IMG/VR virus record: IMGVR_UViG_3300042471_001036
Span: 1-46,568 of that record
Reading direction: 5' to 3' (one strand)
DNA: 46,568 bases
Source: a virus
Shown here: one piece after another, positions 32,497 through 39,674 of the stretch
Numbering within the stretch: position 1 is the first letter of the stretch
How the letters are laid out: the number at the start of each line of letters is the position of its first letter
Position numbers and translations under genes: made by a program
Notes under the pieces: generated by a model
What the model was told of the DNA's origin: nothing
Databases searched by the model: none
Seen by the model: the letters and a program-made list of their open reading frames with translations, nothing else

Positions 32497-33207
32497 ATGT
32501 ACGTAAAAAATCCATTAGTTAAAACAAGTCAGGAGAATCTTTTTCATCTTGCACCTATTCCTGTGTTTATGAAAGTATTCACAGATGACGAACTTCAAGA
32601 CGAAGTTTATAATTTTGGTTTTAATGCTCTAACCGACCAACAAAAATTGATGGGTCAAGAGTTACCAGAACAATACGACGAACAAAGACAATCTACATAT
32701 CAAGTAAACTACAATAGGCAAGACATGTGGGTGGAACCAACGGAACATAACCCCATTGGTAGTCGATTTTGGACCCCGCCAAACGATTTTCTTAATATAG
32801 ATGAGGAATGTGTTAAGAAAATTAAAAAAAGGGTAGAATTGGGTTATATGGAGATGCTGGACAAACTTGGATTTGAACACAACAGAAAACCAATGATTAC
32901 TGAGAGTTGGATGCAATATTATAATCCAACTGAAGGTCGTGGACATAACGCTCATAATCATTGTAGATGGCAACCAAATGAAGAAACAACTTTAAACTTT
33001 TCTGGTGGTTATTATCTATCTGACGGAGACCCAGTTGATGACCATCCATATAGTGGGGTATTTACATTTCACGTTAGGGGAATGTCTTACTTTATTAGAC
33101 CAAAGAAAGGGATGTTAATAATTTGGCCTTACGATATTGTTCATTCGGTTAAACCTTTTTACGGAAAAACTCACAGATGTGTGATTAATTTTAATATTCA
33201 GGGATAA
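32497..33207 (+). CDS. Putative 2OG-Fe(II) oxygenase
   Basis: 236 residues following tRNA-Leu by 13 bases. NAHNHCRWQPN and NFSGGYYLSDG carry the first metal ligand region, HVRGMSYFIRPKKGMLIIWP the central strands, and DIVHSVKPF with RCVINFN the distal histidine and 2-oxoglutarate arginine. This matches the putative 2OG-Fe(II) oxygenase family often seen in cyanophage-type genomes. Third oxygenase-fold gene in the window. Confidence 0.85.
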   Translation: MYVKNPLVKTSQENLFHLAPIPVFMKVFTDDELQDEVYNFGFNALTDQQKLMGQELPEQYDEQRQSTYQVNYNRQDMWVEPTEHNPIGSRFWTPPNDFLNIDEECVKKIKKRVELGYMEMLDKLGFEHNRKPMITESWMQYYNPTEGRGHNAHNHCRWQPNEETTLNFSGGYYLSDGDPVDDHPYSGVFTFHVRGMSYFIRPKKGMLIIWPYDIVHSVKPFYGKTHRCVINFNIQG

Positions 33208-33234
33208 TATTTTTTGTGGTACGAAATATTTTTG

Positions 33235-33242
33235 TATCTTTG
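33235..33242 (+). promoter_or_regulatory. Promoter -7 element of a small transcript
   Basis: TATCTTTG with TTTG at 33213-33216 (18-base spacing). The small transcript it starts ends at the terminator at 33328. Confidence 0.75.
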
Positions 33243-33246
33243 TATT

Positions 33247-33297
33247 GTGATTGAGGAGCACGATTTAGATACACAAGCTCAATTACAAACTGGGTAA
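33247..33297 (+). CDS. Possible 16-residue leaderless peptide
   Basis: GTG-started ORF four bases after the -7 box, reading (M)IEEHDLDTQAQLQTG, with its stop inside the terminator stem. The unit could equally be a short non-coding RNA. Confidence 0.3.
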   Translation: MIEEHDLDTQAQLQTG

Positions 33298-33338
33298 CAC
33301 GGGAACGATTCAGATACTAGTGTTACCCTTTTTTTTTT
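33292..33338 (+). terminator. Terminator of the small transcript
   Basis: GGGTAACAC / GTGTTACCC with a long T run. Also usable as the end of the convergent 33338 gene. Confidence 0.85.
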
Positions 33339-33757
33339 TAAATGTCTGAGTAAATCACCAATTGGTTTTCACCCACTCTAAAAGGGTTGTATTTGGATTC
33401 TCTGAATACTGTTTTGATAATTAATTGCCAATAAGTTCCTCCAATATGAACAGGAGTTATTGCCATGGCTAATTCCCATTTTAAGGACTTTACAACAAAA
33501 TCTACTTCAGGGTTAATTTCCCTTGAAACTATTTTTTCGGCAATATCTTTTTTTACTGTACTGATAATCTCTCTAATTTCAGCGTTAACAATCGGTCTTA
33601 CATTATACCCTTCAATATCATCTCTTGTGTCTCTATCAAAGGCGTGAGTGGTCCTGTTTACGTCAAATAGGAATACTACTTCTAAAGACGAATTAACTTG
33701 AGTGATTCTTTTTTCAAGTAATAATTCTTCCTTAATGATTTGTCTCAATGTTTTCAT
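33338..33757 (-). CDS. Tagged phage protein
   Basis: 139 residues. N-terminus MKTLRQIIKEELLLEKRI is close in style to T4 capsid-targeting sequences (for example MKTYQEFIAEA of internal proteins). The rest is an alpha/beta domain (SLEVVFLFDVNRTTHAFDRD, VNAEIREIISTVKKDIAEKI, YWQLIIKTVFRESKYNPF). Function unknown; probably head-directed. Confidence 0.75.
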   Translation of the reverse strand: MKTLRQIIKEELLLEKRITQVNSSLEVVFLFDVNRTTHAFDRDTRDDIEGYNVRPIVNAEIREIISTVKKDIAEKIVSREINPEVDFVVKSLKWELAMAITPVHIGGTYWQLIIKTVFRESKYNPFRVGENQLVIYSDI

Positions 33758-33782
33758 CTTTTATAAATAGTTAAAAAAAATA

Positions 33783-33813
33783 TTTGACACCCAAAGATTT
33801 TTTTGTATCTTTG
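33783..33813 (+). promoter_or_regulatory. Complete Bacteroidota promoter
   Basis: TTTGACA (33783-33789) and TATCTTTG (33806-33813) with 19 bases between TTTG and TA. The clearest promoter in the window, driving the 33832 ORF. Confidence 0.85.
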
Positions 33814-33831
33814 TACTATATATAAGAAACA

Positions 33832-33930
33832 ATGAAAACTACATTTAAACATATGGTCTTTAGTACACAACAATCGATTTGTTGGTATGAGCGTATGCTA
33901 TTATGTAGTTCGGATGTCAAAATAGGATAA
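33832..33930 (+). CDS. Candidate 32-residue micropeptide
   Basis: Begins MKTTFKHMVFSTQQSICW, has a second cysteine (25), and is framed by the best promoter here and a terminator at 33964. Peptide or non-coding RNA cannot be decided from sequence, but the 18-base leader and length match the other micropeptides. Confidence 0.5.
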   Translation: MKTTFKHMVFSTQQSICWYERMLLCSSDVKIG

Positions 33931-33963
33931 TTTTTTTAGATTAATAAACTAAATTTTTTATAT

Positions 33964-33998
33964 ACCCCGAACTCGTAAAAAGGTTCGGGGTTTTTTAT
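33964..33998 (+). terminator. Terminator of the micropeptide unit
   Basis: ACCCCGAAC / GTTCGGGGT, T6 tail. Confidence 0.88.
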
Positions 33999-34032
33999 TT
34001 TGATGTTTTTTGGTTCTTTGATTTATTGGTCG

Positions 34033-34040
34033 TATTTTTG
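34033..34040 (+). promoter_or_regulatory. tRNA promoter -7 element
   Basis: TATTTTTG ten bases before tRNA-Glu, with TTTG at 34009-34012. Confidence 0.65.
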
Positions 34041-34050
34041 TTGAATAATT

Positions 34051-34124
34051 GCTCCGTTGGACAAATTGGTTAAGTCGTCACCCTTTCACGGTGAAGATTA
34101 CGGGTTCGAGCCCCGTACGGAGTA
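34051..34124 (+). tRNA. tRNA-Glu (TTC)
   Basis: Stem TCACC/GGTGA around CTTTCAC; acceptor GCTCCGT/ACGGAGT. Confidence 0.95.
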
Positions 34125-34129
34125 CAAAC

Positions 34130-34202
34130 AGTCCTTTAGCTCAGTTGGGAGAGCGCTTGTTTTACATGCAAGATGTCGTAGGTTCGATTCCTACAGGGAC
34201 TA
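34130..34202 (+). tRNA. tRNA-Val (TAC)
   Basis: Stem CTTGT/GCAAG around TTTACAT; acceptor AGTCCTT/AGGGACT. Confidence 0.93.
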
Positions 34203-34207
34203 CAAAT

Positions 34208-34280
34208 GGTGATGTAGCTCAGTTGGTAGAGCACTTGGCTGAAGACCAAGGTGTCGTCAGTTCGATTCTGACCGTTACCA
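34208..34280 (+). tRNA. tRNA-Phe (GAA)
   Basis: Loop CTGAAGA, acceptor GGTGATG/CGTTACC with two G-U pairs. Confidence 0.93.
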
Positions 34281-34286
34281 CAATAA

Positions 34287-34360
34287 GACTTCGTAGCTCA
34301 GTTGGCTAGAGCACTTCACTTTTAATGAAGGAGTCCCGAGTTCGAATCTCGGCGGGGTCA
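34287..34360 (+). tRNA. tRNA-Lys (TTT)
   Basis: Stem CTTCA/TGAAG around CTTTTAA; acceptor GACTTCG/CGGGGTC. Confidence 0.93.
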
Positions 34361-34386
34361 CATTAGAAAAATTAAATAAAATTGTG

Positions 34387-34394
34387 TATATTTG
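34387..34394 (+). promoter_or_regulatory. Leaderless -7 element
   Basis: TATATTTG four bases before the ATG at 34399. Confidence 0.65.
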
Positions 34395-34398
34395 TAAT

Positions 34399-34599
34399 AT
34401 GAAAGTTGTAACAAAAAAAGACTGTACTGACATCTTCTTCAACCTTTTTGAGGGTTCAGTGCTCCATGATGTAAAAGAGGTTGGGTCCAACTACGTTGGT
34501 GTATTCTCATCGTTTATGGGTTCATATTACGTTGAAGTACCAAAAAAGAGATGTAAAAAATATAAAGAGAAAAAAAATGAAAGCTGTTTTAGAATTTAA
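34399..34599 (+). CDS. Small basic hypothetical protein
   Basis: 66 residues from ATG 34399. MKVVTKKDCTDIFFNLFE, then GSNYVGVFSSFMGSYYVEV and a lysine-rich end. No family recognised. It overlaps the next gene's start by 23 bases and is probably leaderless. Confidence 0.6.
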   Translation: MKVVTKKDCTDIFFNLFEGSVLHDVKEVGSNYVGVFSSFMGSYYVEVPKKRCKKYKEKKNESCFRI

Positions 34600-34810
34600 T
34601 TTACCTGAGGACCAACAAGATTTCGACTTGGCAACTAAAGGAATGAAGATGTGGTCAATACTTTGGGATTTGGACCAATCATTGAGAGCGAAAACTAAAT
34701 ATGCTTCCGATGATTTACCACAGGACAAGTATGACGCATATCAGGAAATAAGAAATGAACTTCGTGAATTAATGTCAGAGAATATGATTAACTTTGATAT
34801 GGTTAAATAA
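34577..34810 (+). CDS. Small conserved phage protein
   Basis: 77 residues from ATG 34577. KAVLEFNLPEDQQDFDLATK, MWSILWDLDQSLR, then a helical acidic end; this pattern is widespread in tailed phages, function unknown. Immediately upstream of tRNA-Cys. Confidence 0.85.
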   Translation: MKAVLEFNLPEDQQDFDLATKGMKMWSILWDLDQSLRAKTKYASDDLPQDKYDAYQEIRNELRELMSENMINFDMVK

Positions 34811-34816
34811 AACAAT

Positions 34817-34888
34817 GGTCGGGTGGCCGAGCGGCTTAGGCGTTAGTCTGCAAAACTAATTACCCCAGTTCGATTCTGGGTTCGACCT
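34817..34888 (+). tRNA. tRNA-Cys (GCA)
   Basis: Stem TTAGT/ACTAA around CTGCAAA; discriminator T as required for Cys. Confidence 0.93.
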
Positions 34889-34902
34889 CAAAAAATAAAC
34901 TT

Positions 34903-35145
34903 ATGGAAACAGACACAAGAGTATTAAACGATTTCAGAAGAAGAATGGACAAACTGGGAATCAAATGTGAATTCGCAGGTAACATTCCATGGATTTATCT
35001 TGAAAAAGTTAATGGAAAAAGAGTAACCGAACGTTTTTGTGGAAACCACGGATTTACCGTGGCATTCTATCCAATCCGTGTCGGACAAAAGATGGAACTT
35101 ACAGATATCGGAGAGATAATGAAGATTATCAGGAAGTATAGGTAA
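34903..35145 (+). CDS. Small conserved phage protein
   Basis: 80 residues. DFRRRMDKLGIKCEFAGNIP, WIYLEKVNGKRV, CGNHGFTVAFYP are strands and loops of a small phage family without known function; it lies between two tRNA genes. Confidence 0.8.
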   Translation: METDTRVLNDFRRRMDKLGIKCEFAGNIPWIYLEKVNGKRVTERFCGNHGFTVAFYPIRVGQKMELTDIGEIMKIIRKYR

Positions 35146-35150
35146 TATAA

Positions 35151-35224
35151 GCGGGTGTAGCTCAGTTTGGTAGAGTACTGGTCTCCAAAACCAGTTGTCG
35201 GGAGTTCGAACCTCTCCACCCGTG
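35151..35224 (+). tRNA. tRNA-Trp (CCA)
   Basis: Stem CTGGT/ACCAG around CTCCAAA; acceptor GCGGGTG/CACCCGT; discriminator G as usual for Trp. Confidence 0.92.
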
Positions 35225-35457
35225 CAAAACATACAGTATAATCAGTCAAGCCGTATTTAGCTGTTAGTGTATGTTAGATAAGAGAAGGAGACGGCTGGGA
35301 CATTCTATTATCGTTTTATAGGTTGATTGGGGAATGGTGGTACCTATGACATGAGAGTGTATTTTGGTCGGTATCATCGGAGTTGGGAGAAATACACCTG
35401 AGTAATGCCAATCGTAAAAGGAGATGTCCACTCGACCATCTTCTCCTTTCCTAACTT
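35225..35457 (+). other. Unexplained structured non-coding stretch
   Basis: 233 bases between tRNA-Trp and tRNA-Tyr with no credible ORF. Four local hairpins: 35228-35235/35268-35275 (8 bp), 35318-35323/35342-35347 (6 bp), 35357-35364/35390-35397 (8 bp) and 35417-35424/35442-35449 (8 bp). No known RNA family recognised; RNase P, tmRNA and 6S signatures are absent. Confidence 0.45.
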
Positions 35458-35537
35458 GGGAGTGTTGAGCAACGGTTGCTTAGCAGACTGTAAATCTGTG
35501 GTCGTCGACATTGGGGGTTCGAATCCCTCCACTCCCA
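35458..35537 (+). tRNA. tRNA-Tyr (GTA)
   Basis: Perfect acceptor GGGAGTG/CACTCCC; stem GCAGA/TCTGT around CTGTAAA; 80 bases. Confidence 0.95.
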
Positions 35538-35545
35538 CACTAAAG

Positions 35546-35616
35546 TGTCCTTTAGTATAACGGTAGTACAGGTGGTTTTGGTCCATCCAGTTGGGGTTCG
35601 AATCCCTGAGGGACAA
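35546..35616 (+). tRNA. tRNA-Gln (TTG)
   Basis: Loop TTTTGGT; acceptor TGTCCTT/AGGGACA. Confidence 0.92.
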
Positions 35617-35620
35617 CAAC

Positions 35621-35692
35621 GGTTTTATGGTGTAATGGATAGCACACGAAACTACGGATTTCGGAGTTTGGGTTCGAGTCCTAATAAAACCA
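35621..35692 (+). tRNA. tRNA-Arg (ACG)
   Basis: Stem CGAAA/TTTCG around CTACGGA; A34 should be converted to inosine by host TadA. Confidence 0.93.
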
Positions 35693-35698
35693 CTAAAC

Positions 35699-35768
35699 TG
35701 CGTGGCTTAGTGGGAAAGAACTTTCTCTCATAAGGAAGGTCAAGTGAGTTCGAACCTCATACACGCAA
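35699..35768 (+). tRNA. tRNA-Ile2 or tRNA-Met (CAT)
   Basis: Second CAT tRNA; loop CTCATAA, weak anticodon stem, one acceptor mismatch next to the T-arm. Lacks the initiator G-C run. One of the two CAT tRNAs probably reads AUA after lysidine modification. Confidence 0.8.
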
Positions 35769-35773
35769 CATAT

Positions 35774-35848
35774 GGTGTCTATAGCTCAGTAGGTAGAGCG
35801 CTTGATTGTGGTTCAAGTTGTCACGGGTTCGATTCCCGTTAGTCACCC
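35774..35848 (+). tRNA. tRNA-His (GTG)
   Basis: Stem CTTGA/TCAAG around TTGTGGT; discriminator C as required for His; one T-T mismatch in the acceptor. Confidence 0.92.
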
Positions 35849-35948
35849 AAAAGTGTTTACAACGGACAAGGCTTAGGCGTAAGTACGATGACCACAGGGG
35901 GAATCGTCATACTGCGGTGGGTAGCGAGTGGTTGACCAAAACACTTTT
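35849..35948 (+). ncRNA. Structured inter-tRNA RNA, second example
   Basis: A 100-base element filling the spacer between tRNA-His and tRNA-Ser(TGA). A perfect 10-bp stem (35849-35858 with 35939-35948, AAAAGTGTTT/AAACACTTTT) closes it. Inside, 35882-35884/35911-35913 and 35885-35889/35903-35907 form a bulged hairpin. It shares GGCGYAAGT, a following hairpin, and GTGG(C/T)TGA near the 3' end with the element at 32308, so the two may be one RNA class. Confidence 0.5.
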
Positions 35949-35952
35949 ATTT

Positions 35953-36039
35953 GGAGGAATGGCAGAGCGGTTGATTGCACCAGTCTTGAAAACTGGCATA
36001 CTCGAAAGGGTATCTGGGGTTCGAATCCCTGTTCCTCCG
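35953..36039 (+). tRNA. tRNA-Ser (TGA)
   Basis: 87 bases, perfect acceptor GGAGGAA/TTCCTCC, stem CCAGT/ACTGG around CTTGAAA, long variable arm, discriminator G. Confidence 0.95.
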
Positions 36040-36044
36040 CAAAT

Positions 36045-36214
36045 TGTAAGGTGGCGAAATTAGGTTGTCTCAGTTATGACCTTGGCATACGCACCCTCCT
36101 GTCTCGGGGGCGGGGACAAAGAAATAGATTGATAATATGGGGTAGACCACCAGCTTGCAAGCGTTGTGTTATCAATTGAATCTCCTCTTGAAGGTTCGAC
36201 TCCTTCCCTTACAG
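36045..36214 (+). other. Abnormal tRNA-like element with about 90 extra bases
   Basis: Acceptor TGTAAGG (36045-36051)/CCTTACA (36207-36213) and T-arm GAAGG-TTCGACT-CCTTC (36190-36206) are normal, and GCG (36054-36056) can pair with CGC (36090-36092) as a D-stem. But a 21-base hairpin (36062-36082) sits in the D-loop, and a hairpin 36128-36135/36169-36176 lies in an enormous variable region. The best anticodon arm is CCCTC/GGGGG (36094-36110), loop CTGTCTC. No group I intron motifs. It may be a degenerate tRNA, a tRNA with an insertion, or a tRNA mimic. Confidence 0.5.
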
Positions 36215-36219
36215 CACAT

Positions 36220-36293
36220 TGGAATATAGCTCAGTTGGTTAGAGCGCTATCCTGATACGGTAGATGTCGATGGTTCGAATCCATCTATTCCAA
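36220..36293 (+). tRNA. tRNA-Ile (GAT)
   Basis: Perfect acceptor TGGAATA/TATTCCA, stem CTATC/GGTAG around CTGATAC. Confidence 0.95.
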
Positions 36294-36294
36294 C

Positions 36295-36633
36295 ATGGAA
36301 TCACAAATTAAAAAAAAACAGACAAACAGAACAAAGTTTAAAAAAATTGTTAAAGAGTACAAAGAGGCTACCACATTTGAAATTTGGGAAGGAGTTAGAG
36401 ATAATTTTACTTTTGGTTTTATTGGTGCGACTATTGTTGTATTCATTGCAACAAGAACGGATTTAGCGGTGTTATTAGGGTACTTAACATATTACTTTTA
36501 TATGGGTAAGATTGTTAACAGACCAAAATACGTTACAGATTTAGGTAAAATGATTGTTTTCCCATTACCATCAGCTCTTGGTGCGTTTACAGGATATAAA
36601 TTATCTTATTATTTAATACAATTATTACAATAA
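36295..36633 (+). CDS. Small membrane protein
   Basis: 112 residues beginning one base after tRNA-Ile. Basic N-terminus (KKKQTNRTKFKKIVKEYK), then hydrophobic helices (FGFIGATIVVFIATRTDLAV, LLGYLTYYFYMG, PLPSALGAFTGYKLSYYLI). No family recognised. Confidence 0.75.
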   Translation: MESQIKKKQTNRTKFKKIVKEYKEATTFEIWEGVRDNFTFGFIGATIVVFIATRTDLAVLLGYLTYYFYMGKIVNRPKYVTDLGKMIVFPLPSALGAFTGYKLSYYLIQLLQ

Positions 36634-36719
36634 GGAGGGTTACCCAAGTTGGTGAAGGGGCCTGTTTGCTAAACAGGTAGGGTGTAACAGCCGCGTTGGT
36701 TCGAGCCCAACACTCTCCG
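36634..36719 (+). tRNA. tRNA-Ser (GCT)
   Basis: Starts directly after the preceding stop codon; stem CCTGT/ACAGG around TTGCTAA; discriminator G; long variable arm. Confidence 0.95.
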
Positions 36720-36835
36720 CATAACAAAATTTTAACAAAAAAAAACTTTTAAAATAATTGACACATAAGATAATTCTTCATATATTTATGGTTCATAAGT
36801 TAATAAAATACATAACAAACAAAAAACAAAAAAAC

Positions 36836-37027
36836 ATGAAAAAAATCGTAGCACTATTTGCAATTGCAGCAACAACAATGTTAGCATCTTGCGGAAACGG
36901 GACTGGTAAATCTACAGAAGCGGTTGATTCAACTGCAGTAGCTGTTGATTCAGTTAAAGTTGATTCATCTGCAGTGGCAGTTGATTCAGTTAAAGCTGAT
37001 GTTGAGAAAGTAGAAGAAGTAAAATAA
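36836..37027 (+). CDS. Small repeat lipoprotein, flavobacterial style
   Basis: 63 residues from ATG 36836. Signal MKKIVALFAIAATTMLASC with lipobox, then repeats of AVAVDSVKVD type (AVDSTAVAVDSV, SSAVAVDSVKAD). Very like small lipoproteins of Flavobacteriia chromosomes, so a likely host acquisition. Upstream TTGACA and TATATTTA near 36758-36787 form its promoter. Confidence 0.8.
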   Translation: MKKIVALFAIAATTMLASCGNGTGKSTEAVDSTAVAVDSVKVDSSAVAVDSVKADVEKVEEVK

Positions 37028-37049
37028 TTTATAACTTTCCCTTAAAAAC

Positions 37050-37076
37050 AAAACCCACCTAATGGTGGGTTTTTTA
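37050..37076. terminator. Bidirectional terminator
   Basis: AAACCCACC / GGTGGGTTT between convergent genes ending at 37027 and 37077. Confidence 0.88.
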
Positions 37077-38954
37077 TTATAACATCTTTTTAATTTTTTC
37101 TATATTTTCATTAACCTTTTTTCTATTGAATGGGTCTTTTAAGAAATTTAAAACCCATGGGTCTACTTGTTGTTTGTCGGCAACACCACCATATCTTTTT
37201 TCTGTTCTGTTACCTGACTTATCATATTTATCTTGAAACAATTTACCTGGAATACCCATAATAGATGCCATAAGAGGGTCAAAATACTCAGGGTCAGAAC
37301 TTTTTCTTGTTTTATCTACCTCTTCTTCTTTATCCTTTTCTTTTTTATCTATTTTTAAATCCTTAGAAGGAATATTAATTCTATTCCACCTACTATCATA
37401 CATAATAGCTTCTACATCCGAATCAGTAGTACCTAATACATCACCAACATTTACTCTCCTACCATTACTAACTTTTACATTTGATATACCACAATATTGT
37501 AAATAAACAGTTCCGTTGTCATTATTTTCAATAGTTAATTGATTTGCGCAACCCGAAAAATACTTTTTATTGTTAATAACACCAGATATTGGAGATTTAA
37601 TTTTTGGATTATCATCTTTTGGAATTATAACCCTACCATATCTGTTTGATATATTTTTACCAAAATTTCTCTGCTCATTCAACCCTTCGGCACTTGTCAC
37701 AGTCCCAACAACTTCTGCATATTTTGGAATACTTGATGATGTTTGTGAAGATTGTTTACTAACGGCATAATCATACGCTTTTGATGATGCGTCATCAGTA
37801 GAAGGAGAATTACTAATTTCTCCTCCAGTAATTTGTTGACCTTTTGCACATTTCATTGTACCATCATCATTCAAAAACTGTCGTATGTTTCCAGTCTCAA
37901 CTCCAATGTGAACGTGGTCGTAACTACTATTAGGAAAATCCATAATATAACCTAAAAATTGACCGCACTTGATTGTTGCTCCTTTTGTTACAGGTGAGCC
38001 TTCCAAATGTGTGTAATAAATACTTGGAAGACCTCCGTCACTTTTCACTGTAAAACTTTGACCGTAAAGTTTTTTTCCTTGGGTTGCTCTAACCTCTCTT
38101 CCATAGTCTGAAAATGTTTGGGCAACTCCATCGGCTAATGCATAAACAGGTGTACCTACGGGTGCCGCAATATCCCAAGCATTATTACTTTGCCATCCTG
38201 ATTGACCTGCGTGAGCCCCGTCTACAGGTATTTTTACGTTATTACCACCAAATAATTCACTACTTGCGGAAGAGGCTTCTTTAAGAATTATATCGTAAAG
38301 TTTTAAAATTTCTTGTATTTCTTCGTTCATTCCTTCTGCACTTGTTACTGTACCAACAACCTCAGCATATTTTGGTGATGAACTTGTTGTGGATTTATTT
38401 TTAGACGTTGCATAATCATACGCATCTTCTGATGCTTTAGACGAGGATTCAGGGGTACTTCCTGTCATGACAATACCTTCTTTGCCAATAAAATTCATAG
38501 GGTCAACAACTTGACCATCTTTTCTTAAAGTAAAATGTAAATGTCTACCATCACTTCTACCTTTACCAGGGTCATTAGGACCACCACCACTAATTCCGAT
38601 TACTTCACCTTTTTGAACTTTTTGACCTGCTCTTACATTAATTTTTTGCATGTGGCAATACCCTGATTTATAACCGTCAGCATGATTAATCATGATAGTA
38701 CCTCCACAATCATCATTTTTGATTGCGGCAATGTCAACAACACCATCCGCAGGAGATTTAACATTTGCTGCGTCCGCAGCTAAATCAACACCATTATGTA
38801 ATCTACCCCATCTTGGTCCAAAACCAGAATTTACTCTTACAGTATCTAATGGAGCTTCCAAAGCGGCTTCATTTAAACCAATCGTTTTTATAATTGACTT
38901 TTGTGATTCGGTAATCTGATTGTAGATTTCTAAGATTTTTTTATCTATGCTCAT
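37077..38954 (-). CDS. Multi-module M23 peptidase with repeated tags
   Basis: 625 residues from ATG 38954 (13 upstream codons rejected). Tag IYNQITESQKSIIKTIGLNEA. Module 1 is an intact LytM/M23 domain: HNGVDLA (HxxxD), YCHM, and RHLHFTLR (HxH). Module 2 keeps THLE and DHVHIGVE but has NNAWDIA instead of HxxxD. Module 3 (RVIIPKDDNPKIKSPISGV onward) has lost the histidines. Modules are separated by two near-identical linkers ending PKYAEVVGTVTSAEG followed by MNEE or LNEQ. Cuts peptidoglycan peptide bridges; modules 2-3 may only bind. A virion lysin is the likely role. Confidence 0.85.
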   Translation of the reverse strand: MSIDKKILEIYNQITESQKSIIKTIGLNEAALEAPLDTVRVNSGFGPRWGRLHNGVDLAADAANVKSPADGVVDIAAIKNDDCGGTIMINHADGYKSGYCHMQKINVRAGQKVQKGEVIGISGGGPNDPGKGRSDGRHLHFTLRKDGQVVDPMNFIGKEGIVMTGSTPESSSKASEDAYDYATSKNKSTTSSSPKYAEVVGTVTSAEGMNEEIQEILKLYDIILKEASSASSELFGGNNVKIPVDGAHAGQSGWQSNNAWDIAAPVGTPVYALADGVAQTFSDYGREVRATQGKKLYGQSFTVKSDGGLPSIYYTHLEGSPVTKGATIKCGQFLGYIMDFPNSSYDHVHIGVETGNIRQFLNDDGTMKCAKGQQITGGEISNSPSTDDASSKAYDYAVSKQSSQTSSSIPKYAEVVGTVTSAEGLNEQRNFGKNISNRYGRVIIPKDDNPKIKSPISGVINNKKYFSGCANQLTIENNDNGTVYLQYCGISNVKVSNGRRVNVGDVLGTTDSDVEAIMYDSRWNRINIPSKDLKIDKKEKDKEEEVDKTRKSSDPEYFDPLMASIMGIPGKLFQDKYDKSGNRTEKRYGGVADKQQVDPWVLNFLKDPFNRKKVNENIEKIKKML

Positions 38955-38982
38955 ATTGAAATAAATATCATAGACATAAATA

Positions 38983-39010
38983 AAAAAGACCAATATTAAT
39001 TGGCCTTTTT
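38983..39010 (-). terminator. Probable terminator
   Basis: CCAAT/ATTGG extended by AAAAAG/CTTTTT with one mismatch; it ends the DUF2061 operon on the minus strand. Confidence 0.65.
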
Positions 39011-39295
39011 AGTATAAACTAATCTCTTAGTTTTTTGTTCTTCTTTTTGTTCTTCTTTTTTTGGTTTTTCGTCTTTAATCTTAATCAAACCATATTTTAT
39101 ATATCTATACCAAATTCTTTCATGAATATAATACTGAATTGGTTTATATACTAATTCCGCAACTCCAAATGCTGCTCCAACTGTTATACTTCCACTAACT
39201 GCCCACATTATTAAAAATCCTATTAATGTGCTGATTATACGATAACTAATTGTTTTTGCTAAGTGTCTCTTAGCAGATACTTTAATTTGACTCAT
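38996..39295 (-). CDS. DUF2061 membrane protein
   Basis: 99 residues. RHLAKTISYRIISTLIGFL, GAAFGVAELVYKPIQYYIHERIW match DUF2061; two membrane helices and a charged tail. Overlaps the HAD gene by 14 bases. Function unknown; also found in bacteria. Confidence 0.9.
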   Translation of the reverse strand: MSQIKVSAKRHLAKTISYRIISTLIGFLIMWAVSGSITVGAAFGVAELVYKPIQYYIHERIWYRYIKYGLIKIKDEKPKKEEQKEEQKTKRLVYTKKAN

Positions 39296-39674
39296 AAGAT
39301 TTTACACTCTCAGGTATGGTTATATTTTTTAACCCACCGTTTCTATCTAAGTTTATCCCAACCGCTCTGTCTATCGGATTTTCAGGGTCTTTGTCATTCA
39401 AAATGACTCTTGTACCTCTACCACAATCCATAATTAATTGATGGTATTTTACACCAATCTTTTCTAATTCTTGTTTGGTAAATAATTCGTAGGTTGAAGG
39501 TCTGGCTGTTGTTATCATAACAACTGAACCATTATCATAGTGGTTATTAACAAAATCAATCACATCCTGAATTGGGGTAAGTATTGATTCAGATAACTCA
39601 CTAAACTTACGATACTCAACTAGTGTACCGTCTATGTCAACAAATAATGTTGGGTTTTTAATTACTTTACTCAT
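39282..39674 (-). CDS. HAD-family phosphatase
   Basis: 130 residues. FVDIDGTLVE (11-20) is HAD motif I; MITTARP is motif II; VILNDKDPEN contributes a late acidic pair. A capless HAD similar to polynucleotide or sugar phosphatases. Overlaps pspC by four bases (ATGA). Confidence 0.85.
   Translation of the reverse strand: MSKVIKNPTLFVDIDGTLVEYRKFSELSESILTPIQDVIDFVNNHYDNGSVVMITTARPSTYELFTKQELEKIGVKYHQLIMDCGRGTRVILNDKDPENPIDRAVGINLDRNGGLKNITIPESVKSYESN

Noticed and set aside
35849-35948. HDV-like (theta) ribozyme reported next to phage tRNAs
   Set aside because: The 5' strand pairs with the very 3' end rather than with the middle, which is not the HDV topology. A model search would still be worthwhile.
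36045-36214. Group I intron in a tRNA gene
   Set aside because: The surplus is only about 90 bases and none of the conserved P/Q/R/S core elements is visible.
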